From Prevotella sp. (GTDB taxonomy: Bacteria > Bacteroidota > Bacteroidia > Bacteroidales > Bacteroidaceae), in contig JAFVEE010000093.1 of NCBI GenBank assembly GCA_017478085.1, forward strand, positions 1-64,000: a stretch of 64,000 nt of DNA, read 5' to 3'. The stretch's first letter is position 1. The number at the start of each line of letters is the position of its first letter. A model generated the notes under the pieces. The model did no database searches. It had not been told where the DNA came from and saw only the letters and a program-made list of their open reading frames with translations. The translations under genes were made by a program, and so were the position numbers. This document shows positions 58,228 to 64,000 of the stretch, in pieces.

Positions 58228-60279
58228 TTATTCCGTAAGTCCTTCGTAAGTTATCTCGACAGCTTTCACGCTCTCGCCCTCGGTCTTGTCGGCCTCGCGG
58301 GGCAGGTAGATGGGAGCATCTTTCTGCCAGGGCAGGATGCGCAGTTGCAGCTCGGTGACGCCCTCGGGCAGTCGCCACAGACCGTAGAGGAACGGGCGAC
58401 CATACTGGAAGTGGTCGGCAATGAGCTTGCCATCGGCATAGAGGCGGGCGCAGTCGCCCTGGTAGCTGATGCTGAGCAGCCGGCGGAACTTCGTGATAGC
58501 TTCCTTCGGCACGGTAATCCTATAGACGGCGGCCTGCTCCCAATCAGCTTCCGTAGGAGCCTCGGCCACCTTGGCGGGGCCTTTCTCAATCTGGCGCAAG
58601 GCGCCTGCCTCCTTCACCTTTGTGCAAGTGGCACCCAGGCCAATGTCCTCGTGGCCCCGCTCTGGCAGGAACAGATACTCGGCCTCCTGCTGGGTGAGCA
58701 GATAAATATTATTATAAATAGGTTTGGTGGTTCCCTTCGGCTTCACGTTCTTCAGCGTCTTCCCGTTTTGCAAGGCAATGGTGGTGGGGATGCCCTTCAC
58801 CTGCATCATATAGATCTTGCCGTCGCGGCGGGCCACCAGCTGTGCCGTGGCATACTTGATGCCGTCGATGTTCACGGGGAAGATGGCCATACATCCGGCA
58901 GGGATGGTCTGCTTGGGAAGATTGATGCCGCAGGCCGACAGCTGCACATTTTTCTTCGCGGAGAGGTTTTGCAAGCGCTCGTAGTTGTTGATGAAGATAA
59001 AGCCGCTATTGTCTTGCGAACGAACGGCCCAGCGCAGCCCGGTGTCCTCACCTTTCTTCAGGTCTTGAGGGGCTGGGAACGCTACCTCCATCGGTGCCAG
59101 CAGCTCACCATAGTCCTGCATAAAGAGATGCAGGGGACGCAGACGGTAGTACTGGGGATAGGTCTGGCCGAACTCGCCCAAGGGAGCCTGGAAGTCATAG
59201 TTCTTCACGGGCAGGTCGTTGTTGGCCGTGCCCAGGGTGCGCTGCGTCTCGTTCAGGGTGATGCCCGTGGTGCTCTCGGGGTTGGTGCCGCCGTGGTACA
59301 TATAGTAGCCCAGCAGGTTAGAGCCGCTGCCCAGCTTCACCAAGGCCATGGAATAGGTGTCGTCGGTGTAGATGTAAGGCCGACGGTGGTAGGCCGTGGC
59401 CATGCCGCCACCCAGCTCACAGGTGAAGTAGGGATAGTCCTCGTCGCCCTTGTTGATCTTCTCCTCCTGCTTGCCCAGCAGGTCGGTGCCAATGGCGGTT
59501 GAGGAGCGGAAGCCCTTGAAGTTGAATGCCTTATAGTAGTTGCCGGGGGTCTCGGTGACGGCCTTGTCCCAGAAGCCGTCGGCATAGTCGCCGTAGAGGG
59601 GCAGCATCTCGCCGAAGGGCACGGGCTTCGAGAGCTCCGGCCAGCCGGTGCGGGTGTAGAACGGCAGGTCGAAGCCTATCCCGAGGGCTATCTTCTTCAG
59701 CGCCATCAGGTAGTCGCCTGAGCCGCGATACTCATTGTCGAACTGGCAGGCCAGGAGCGGGCCTCCGTCCTTCCACTGCAGGCCGATGATCTGGGAGTAG
59801 ATCTGCCTGTACAGTTTCTCGGCATAACCAAGAAACACCTTATCCTGCGAGCGCAGCTTGCAGCCTTTCTGGAACATCCAGTCGGGTATGCCGCCGTTGC
59901 GCACCTCGCCATGGCAGAAGGGGCCGATGCGCAGGATGACGGGCAGCTCCTGCTGCTTGCAGATCTCGAGGAAGCGGCGCAGGTCGCGCTGGCCGTCCCA
60001 GCGGAAGATGCCCTCCTGCTCCTCCACGTGGTTCCAGAACACGTAGGTGGCAATGACGGTCACGCCGCCCTCCTTCATCTTGCGCACCTCGGCAGCCCAC
60101 TCGTCGGCAGGAATGCGCGAATAGTGCACCTCGCCCATCACGGGACAGACACGGCGTCCGTCGATGATTAGACTCTGGCGGTCCCACGTCACCTGCTTGC
60201 CGAAATCGCTGGCCATCATACTGGCAGGCAACAGGCTGCAAGCCAGCAGGGCCGAAACTAAAATTTTCTGAAATTGCAT
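58228..60279 (-). CDS. Glycoside hydrolase family 35 beta-galactosidase-like, secreted
   Basis: The 683-residue protein has a signal peptide (to MMAS). The GH35 barrel has GEVHYSRIPADEWAAEVRKM, FWNHVEEQEGIFRWDG and CHGEVRNGGIPDW. The acid/base Glu is in ACQFDNEYRG (Glu183) and the nucleophile in FTCELGGGM (Glu288). The C-terminal third holds jelly-roll domains. It removes terminal beta-galactose from plant polymers. Together with the GH2 enzyme it suggests attack on galactose-decorated hemicellulose or pectin. There is no SusC/SusD pair nearby. Confidence 0.9.
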   Translation of the reverse strand: MQFQKILVSALLACSLLPASMMASDFGKQVTWDRQSLIIDGRRVCPVMGEVHYSRIPADEWAAEVRKMKEGGVTVIATYVFWNHVEEQEGIFRWDGQRDLRRFLEICKQQELPVILRIGPFCHGEVRNGGIPDWMFQKGCKLRSQDKVFLGYAEKLYRQIYSQIIGLQWKDGGPLLACQFDNEYRGSGDYLMALKKIALGIGFDLPFYTRTGWPELSKPVPFGEMLPLYGDYADGFWDKAVTETPGNYYKAFNFKGFRSSTAIGTDLLGKQEEKINKGDEDYPYFTCELGGGMATAYHRRPYIYTDDTYSMALVKLGSGSNLLGYYMYHGGTNPESTTGITLNETQRTLGTANNDLPVKNYDFQAPLGEFGQTYPQYYRLRPLHLFMQDYGELLAPMEVAFPAPQDLKKGEDTGLRWAVRSQDNSGFIFINNYERLQNLSAKKNVQLSACGINLPKQTIPAGCMAIFPVNIDGIKYATAQLVARRDGKIYMMQVKGIPTTIALQNGKTLKNVKPKGTTKPIYNNIYLLTQQEAEYLFLPERGHEDIGLGATCTKVKEAGALRQIEKGPAKVAEAPTEADWEQAAVYRITVPKEAITKFRRLLSISYQGDCARLYADGKLIADHFQYGRPFLYGLWRLPEGVTELQLRILPWQKDAPIYLPREADKTEGESVKAVEITYEGLTE

Positions 60280-60311
60280 TGCTTTGAAGTAGTTTTGTTA
60301 GTATTTCAAGT

Positions 60312-60320
60312 GCAAAGATA
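60312..60320 (-). promoter_or_regulatory. -7 promoter element for the GH35-GH2 operon
   Basis: The minus strand reads TATCTTTGC, 33 bp before the ATG at 60279. Confidence 0.6.
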
Positions 60321-60350
60321 AGGAATAATCAGCGACTATTCCTTATCTTT
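60314..60350. promoter_or_regulatory. 14-bp perfect inverted repeat overlapping the GH35 promoter
   Basis: AAAGATAAGGAATA (60314-60327) and TATTCCTTATCTTT (60337-60350) flank a 9-nt spacer. One arm covers the -7 box and the other lies near the -33 position, as an operator would. It also lies 38 bp past the stop of the PrsW gene and could be its terminator, so both roles are possible. Confidence 0.5.
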
Positions 60351-60387
60351 TCCACCTATTTTCATAGACTATCTTACGATGGCTTTC

Positions 60388-61101
60388 TTAGGCTGAATGT
60401 CGGTCAAGGTCTCGCTTGATCTGGGCCAGCATCTTGCTACGGGCAAACTTGTGCATCTTGGAGCAGAAATAAACGAGCACGAAGAAGCTGAGGGAGCCCA
60501 CCATAGGAGAGACCATGCCGCTGAGGGCCAGCGCATCGTAGATGCCATGGGCCACGACCGGCACCAGCAGGATGCAGGCAGCCGTGCGGGGCGAGGGATC
60601 GACGAAGTGGTAGAGCGAATAGTAATAGCCCATCATCACGGCAAAGGCATAATGACCGGGCACGGCCAGCAAGGCACGTGAGATGGCCACCGACAGCCAG
60701 GCATCGGTATTCTCGAACAAGTAAGACACGTTCTCGATGGCTGCGAAGCCCAAGCCTATGCAGACGGCGTAGACGATGCCATCGTAATGTTCGTCGAAAT
60801 AGGGATTCTTGCGCAGCACCAGCCACAGGGCCAGCAGCTTGAAGCTCTCTTCGGGCAGGGCTGCCACAAAGAAGGCCTCGACCGTGGTGCCCAGCAGCGT
60901 GGCGGGTCCGCCGTCGGGGCCAAAGAGGGCCGTGTTGATGTACATCTCAAGCAGGGCAACGGGGAAGATGATGCCCACACCATAGAGGGTGGCCCTGATG
61001 AGCCAGTTGCGGGGCTCGGGCTGAGGGTCTTGTCGCTGAACATAGACCCACAACACGATGGCAGGCAGCAGGGCGGCGGCCAGGATAATCAGGTAGTTCA
61101 T
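60388..61101 (-). CDS. PrsW-family intramembrane metalloprotease
   Basis: The 237-residue integral protein has about eight transmembrane helices. The family motifs are EAFFVAALPEESFKLLAL (EExxK), GFAAIENVSYLFE (E-N), LLAVPGHYAFAVMMGYYYS (His) and VVAHGIYDALA (His). PrsW proteases cleave membrane anchors of anti-sigma factors in Bacillus; the target here is unknown. An ECF sigma factor lies about 2 kb away but without an adjacent anti-sigma gene. It follows the SGNH gene by 23 bp. Confidence 0.85.
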   Translation of the reverse strand: MNYLIILAAALLPAIVLWVYVQRQDPQPEPRNWLIRATLYGVGIIFPVALLEMYINTALFGPDGGPATLLGTTVEAFFVAALPEESFKLLALWLVLRKNPYFDEHYDGIVYAVCIGLGFAAIENVSYLFENTDAWLSVAISRALLAVPGHYAFAVMMGYYYSLYHFVDPSPRTAACILLVPVVAHGIYDALALSGMVSPMVGSLSFFVLVYFCSKMHKFARSKMLAQIKRDLDRHSA

Positions 61102-61124
61102 CGGGTGTCGTGATTTTTTGTTGG

Positions 61125-61796
61125 TTATTCAACCTGGGCAGCCACCTGTTCGGCTATCTGCCGCATGCCCTGAACAGAGGGGTGGCCTGAAATCTTGTGA
61201 ATGTCCTTCAGCTGAATGCACTTCACGCCGTAGTGGTCGCAGATGGTCTTTGCCGACTCTACGATGCTCTCGCGCAATCCGTCGTTCAGGATGAAGTAGA
61301 TGTCGGTGTTCAGGTAGCGCTCCTGCATCCATGAGAGCAGACGGGCCATGGCCGGCCGGAACTGCCACAGATCTGACGGGGCAATGTCCTCGTACTTATA
61401 CTCGCCGATGGGAGAGCCTGCCCAGCTGTCGTTGGTGGCTCCGAAGATGAAGATGATGTCGGGGCAGCCCAGATTGTCCATGCGGGTCAGGAACGACCGT
61501 GCCTGATAGTCGTTGCCGTCATAGCCGGTATAGCTGATGGTGGCCCCGCTATAGGAGTTGTTCTGGCAGAGCTTCCAGCCCTTCTGCTTGATGAGCTGGT
61601 GCCACCACGTCTGGGTGACGCTCGTCACATCGGTCTTCTTACTACCGTTCTTCGCATAGTACCACACCTCATTGGTCGAAGGGGTGAGGAATCCCTCGTA
61701 GGTGGAGTACGAGTCGCCCAGGATTGATACAGAGCGCTTCTGTGCGCCAGCCATACCGCACACCAGCAGGGCCAGCAGGATCATTGTCTTTCTCAT
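61125..61796 (-). CDS. SGNH/GDSL-type hydrolase, secreted
   Basis: The 223-residue product has a signal peptide (to about residue 18) and the SGNH blocks: block I SILGDSYSTYEG (nucleophile Ser), block III IFGATNDSWAG (Asn) and block V with HPSVQGM (His; Asp/His pair). Many secreted SGNH proteins are carbohydrate esterases (deacetylases), which fits the GH35/GH2 genes downstream. Lipase or peptidoglycan esterase activity is also possible. Confidence 0.82.
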   Translation of the reverse strand: MRKTMILLALLVCGMAGAQKRSVSILGDSYSTYEGFLTPSTNEVWYYAKNGSKKTDVTSVTQTWWHQLIKQKGWKLCQNNSYSGATISYTGYDGNDYQARSFLTRMDNLGCPDIIFIFGATNDSWAGSPIGEYKYEDIAPSDLWQFRPAMARLLSWMQERYLNTDIYFILNDGLRESIVESAKTICDHYGVKCIQLKDIHKISGHPSVQGMRQIAEQVAAQVE

Positions 61797-61823
61797 AATC
61801 TGTTGTCTATTGGTTTGTAGGGC

Positions 61824-61832
61824 ACAAAGTTA
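61824..61832 (-). promoter_or_regulatory. -7 promoter element for the SGNH-PrsW operon
   Basis: The minus strand reads TAACTTTGT, 28 bp before the ATG at 61796. Confidence 0.5.
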
Positions 61833-61931
61833 CGAAATAGTTTTGGACTTAGCAAATTATTTTTCGATTTCACATAATAATTCACGGGCAGTAACGTTTC
61901 ATTTATGTATGAAAGTAATCTTAAAAACAAG

Positions 61932-62051
61932 ATGCCTATGCAAATCTTTACACGAGAAGAATCAACCCCGAGCGAAAGAGTGCTCAAACTCATCCGACAA
62001 ATCGCCTACACCTATCGTGTGGCTAACCAACAGGCTTACTGCCTGAACTGA
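61932..62051 (+). CDS. 39-residue small protein immediately upstream of rpe
   Basis: The ORF encodes MPMQIFTREESTPSERVLKL and ends QAYCLN, stopping 4 bp before the rpe ATG. The pattern TREESTPSE...LIRQIAYTYR...YCLN resembles short Bacteroidales proteins I recall beginning similarly, which supports real coding. The role is unknown; coupling to rpe or a peptide leader are options. Confidence 0.6.
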   Translation: MPMQIFTREESTPSERVLKLIRQIAYTYRVANQQAYCLN

Positions 62052-62055
62052 CACT

Positions 62056-62706
62056 ATGGCAACATTAGTTTCCCCTTCACTGCTCGCCGCCGACTTCCTG
62101 CACCTCGACCGCGAAATAGAAATGATCAACCGGAGTGAGGCCGACTGGCTGCACCTGGACGTGATGGACGGCGTGTTCGTGCCCAACATCTCGTTTGGCT
62201 TCCCGGTGCTCGAGGCCGTGGCCTCTATGTGCCAAAAGCCGCTCGACGTGCACTATATGATTGTGAAGCCCGAGCGCTACATCAAGCAGACGGCCAAACT
62301 GGGTGCCATGATGATGAACGTGCATCTGGAGGCCTGCGACCATCTGCACCGCACGGTGCAGGAGATTCACGATGCCGGAATGAAGGCTGGCGTTACGCTG
62401 AACCCTTCGACCCCGGTTTCGATGCTCGAAGACATTATTCAGGATGTGGAGATGGTACTGCTGATGAGCGTGAACCCTGGCTTTGGCGGGCAGAAGTTCA
62501 TCGAGAACACCATCAAGAAGACCCGTCAGCTGCGCCGGCTCATCAGCGAGAGCGGCAGCAGGGCCCTCATCGAGGTAGACGGTGGTGTGCAGGGAGAAAC
62601 GGCCCCGCGACTGGTCGAGGCAGGTGTCGACGTGCTGGTCAGCGGCAGCTATGTGTTCAAGAGCTCCACACCCGAAGAGACCATCAAGAGCTTGCGCGCA
62701 TTATGA
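62056..62706 (+). CDS. rpe: Ribulose-phosphate 3-epimerase
   Basis: The 216-residue TIM-barrel enzyme has PSLLAADFLHLDREIEMI, WLHLDVMDGVFVPNISFGFP (His and Asp metal ligands), LDVHYMIVKPERYI, VLLMSVNPGFGGQKFIENT and EVDGGVQGETAPR. It converts ribulose-5-phosphate to xylulose-5-phosphate in the pentose phosphate pathway. Its stop overlaps the convergent sigma-factor gene by 6 bp. Confidence 0.95.
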   Translation: MATLVSPSLLAADFLHLDREIEMINRSEADWLHLDVMDGVFVPNISFGFPVLEAVASMCQKPLDVHYMIVKPERYIKQTAKLGAMMMNVHLEACDHLHRTVQEIHDAGMKAGVTLNPSTPVSMLEDIIQDVEMVLLMSVNPGFGGQKFIENTIKKTRQLRRLISESGSRALIEVDGGVQGETAPRLVEAGVDVLVSGSYVFKSSTPEETIKSLRAL

Positions 62707-63300
62707 TTGCAGCGCAAGCTCTATTTTGTGCTCCTTGGCCATGCGCCGCATATTCATCAAGGCGTAGCGCATGCGGCCCAGCGAGGTGTTGATGCTCACG
62801 CCCGTCAGTTCGGCGATCTCCTTGAACGACAGCTGCTGGTAGTAGCGCATGTAGACCACCTCGCGCTGAGGGGCGGGTAGGGCGTTCATCATCTTCTTCA
62901 CGTCGCGCAGCACTTGCTCGTTCACCATCTCCGTCTCGCGGTAGGTGTCCATTACCGATGCCCCGCGCAGGTTGCTCAGGTCGTTGTCCTCGGTAGGCTC
63001 AATGATGTGCTCGTTGTGCTGGGCGCGATACCAGTCCATAATCACATTGTGGGCAATGCGGGTCAGCCAGAACTGGAACTTGCCAGAATCGGTGTACTGG
63101 CCCATTTGCAGCTTCGTGATCACCTTCACAAACGTCTCCTGGAAGATGTCATCGGCCGTGTCGTGGTCGCGGACCACAAACATAATGTAGGTAAACAACT
63201 TGTTCTGCGTGCGAGCTAACAATTCATCGAACGCTTTATTGTCTCCTTCGACATAAAGTAGGGCCAACGCTTCGTCGGTCATACCCTCAAATTTCTTCAT
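62701..63300 (-). CDS. RNA polymerase ECF-type sigma factor
   Basis: The 199-residue protein has sigma region 2 (YVEGDNKAFDELLARTQNKL, with DIFQETFVKVITKL and RIAHNVIMDWYRAQ) and region 4 (ALPAPQREVVYMRYYQQLSF, then KEIAELTGVSINTSLGRMR). There is no adjacent anti-sigma or FecR-like gene, so it is probably controlled at expression or by an unlinked partner. The leader upstream (63301-63523) is non-coding; it includes the -7 at 63386-63394. Confidence 0.88.
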   Translation of the reverse strand: MKKFEGMTDEALALLYVEGDNKAFDELLARTQNKLFTYIMFVVRDHDTADDIFQETFVKVITKLQMGQYTDSGKFQFWLTRIAHNVIMDWYRAQHNEHIIEPTEDNDLSNLRGASVMDTYRETEMVNEQVLRDVKKMMNALPAPQREVVYMRYYQQLSFKEIAELTGVSINTSLGRMRYALMNMRRMAKEHKIELALQS

Positions 63301-63385
63301 ATTTCAGTCTTTTTTGTTATGAAGTAAATTTCTCTCGATAGGCAATAAAGTTTTAAATTTTGAGTTATTAAATGAATTATCGGGT

Positions 63386-63394
63386 GCAAAAGTA
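63386..63394 (-). promoter_or_regulatory. -7 promoter element for the ECF sigma gene
   Basis: The minus strand reads TACTTTTGC, 86 bp before the ATG at 63300. Confidence 0.55.
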
Positions 63395-63523
63395 GGCATT
63401 TTATTTGTAATAGCCAAACTTTTTGGCCAACTTGTTACGTTAAAATCTCCTAACGTCTGTTTGCGAACTCCTAAGATTTACAAAAAAGAACACCGCATTG
63501 CGCCTTAACTGCCAACTCTTTTG

Positions 63524-63532
63524 TAAATTTGC
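63524..63532 (+). promoter_or_regulatory. -7 promoter element for mutA
   Basis: TAAATTTGC, 47 bp before the mutA ATG at 63580. Confidence 0.6.
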
Positions 63533-63579
63533 ACACCACAATTTGATATTAATATATCAACTTATATAATAATAAAACT

Positions 63580-64000
63580 ATGTCAAACAACAAAGAAAAA
63601 CTCTTCACCGAGTTTACTGCGCCAACCACCCAGGAGTGGTTAGACAAGATTCAGGTAGACTTGAAGGGGGCCGACTTCCAGAAGCGCCTTGTGTGGAGAA
63701 CAAACGAAGGTTTTAACGTGCAGCCTTTCTATCGCCGCGAAGATCTGAAGGATCTGAAGGCTGTGGACTCCCTGCCTGGTGAGTTCCCGTTCGTTCGCGG
63801 CAACAAGAAGGACAACAACCTCTGGTTCGTGCGCCAGGAAATCGTGGTCGACGATGCCAAGGCAGCCAATGCCAAGGCACTCGACATTCTGAACAAGGGC
63901 GTCGACTCGCTGGGCTTCAGGATTCCCGGCAAGGACGTCAGCCCCGAGCTCATCGCCACGCTGCTCGACGGCATCCTGCCGCAGTATGTGGAGCTGAACT
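63580..64000 (+). CDS. mutA: Methylmalonyl-CoA mutase small (beta) subunit, partial
   Basis: The ORF opens at ATG 63580 and runs off the right edge after about 140 residues. It starts MSNNKEKLFTEFTAPTTQEW and continues with VDLKGADFQKRLVWRTNEGF and NVQPFYRREDL, the N-terminal pattern of the mutase small subunit, which does not bind B12 itself. With MutB it interconverts succinyl-CoA and methylmalonyl-CoA. The Na+-translocating decarboxylase subunits at 18-21 kb would take the next step to propionyl-CoA. The remainder of the gene lies outside the window. Confidence 0.9.
   Translation, partial: MSNNKEKLFTEFTAPTTQEWLDKIQVDLKGADFQKRLVWRTNEGFNVQPFYRREDLKDLKAVDSLPGEFPFVRGNKKDNNLWFVRQEIVVDDAKAANAKALDILNKGVDSLGFRIPGKDVSPELIATLLDGILPQYVELN

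Noticed and set aside
55411..60171. Long plus-strand frames opposite the GH2 and GH35 genes
   Set aside because: They are mirror frames of well-supported enzymes, with no recognisable domain in any.
46393..60279. A classical polysaccharide utilisation locus
   Set aside because: GH43, GH2 and GH35 are separated and no SusC/SusD pair is present; only the GH35-GH2 pair looks like an operon.

Overview
The window looks like a chromosome segment of a Bacteroidota bacterium, most likely Prevotellaceae (Prevotella-like). Three things point there. Nearly every transcription unit starts 10-120 bp downstream of a TAnnTTTG-type -7 element, and Shine-Dalgarno sequences are weak. Several families are typical of Bacteroidales: DUF3244, a FadL-like outer-membrane protein next to LptC, OadG with a lamin-tail domain, a Rho with a long disordered insert, FISUMP-type surface proteins, and GH43/GH2/GH35 enzymes. 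The gene orders are also Bacteroidales-like. Most of the window is GC-rich housekeeping DNA. By eye, two parts are distinctly more AT-rich: the left edge (about 0.1-3.5 kb) and about 48.0-53.7 kb. These look like accessory DNA.

Layout. 0-4.5 kb (minus strand): a secreted-protein cassette made of a membrane-anchored TPR/HTH-like protein, a DUF3244 protein, a protein with an S74 (intramolecular chaperone) domain, a small YD-motif protein, and an SpvB-like protein that stops after about 220 residues where another ORF runs in from the window edge. 4.5-7.8 kb: a CNNM/CorC-type protein, LptC and an outer-membrane barrel. 7.8-18.3 kb (plus): an Lnb/DUF4105 protein, an alkaline-phosphatase-fold protein that has lost its catalytic residues, SecA, an ABC ATPase without a permease, HU, a 29-residue basic ribosomal-type protein, RNase G and TrpRS. 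18.3-25.5 kb (minus): the beta, biotin-carrier and OadG-like subunits of a Na+-pumping decarboxylase, an AspT-like exchanger, and ValRS carrying two related in-frame repeat insertions. 25.7-32.3 kb (plus): MazG, a lipoprotein, RNase Z, a sensor kinase, NhaD and PfkA.

32.3-40.1 kb: a hemerythrin-HTH regulator divergent from a porin / imelysin / di-haem (DUF1111) / CcsBA operon. This is a coherent candidate for iron or redox physiology and has its own cytochrome c maturation protein. 40.1-46.3 kb: an array of palindromes, a chorismatase-like Rid protein, a response regulator-histidine kinase, Rho and ThrC. 46.4-53.6 kb: a GH43, a DUF1016 nuclease-like protein with an internal repeat, a 1-kb non-coding tract (short hairpins, a second palindrome array, a 119-nt structured element), and a cluster of secreted proteins. 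53.8-61.8 kb: aldehyde dehydrogenase, a very large perfect hairpin, GH2, GH35, a PrsW-like protease and an SGNH hydrolase. 61.9-64 kb: a small conserved-looking ORF, Rpe, an ECF sigma factor and the start of methylmalonyl-CoA mutase small subunit, which links functionally to the decarboxylase at 18-21 kb.

The least explained signals are palindromic elements. They occur as intergenic arrays (40.1 and 49.8 kb), as in-frame insertions in valS and DUF1016, as the 33-bp perfect inverted repeat after the aldehyde dehydrogenase, and as the multi-stem element at 50.1 kb. I saw no tRNA, rRNA or CRISPR array. All family calls come from reading motifs; no database search was run.
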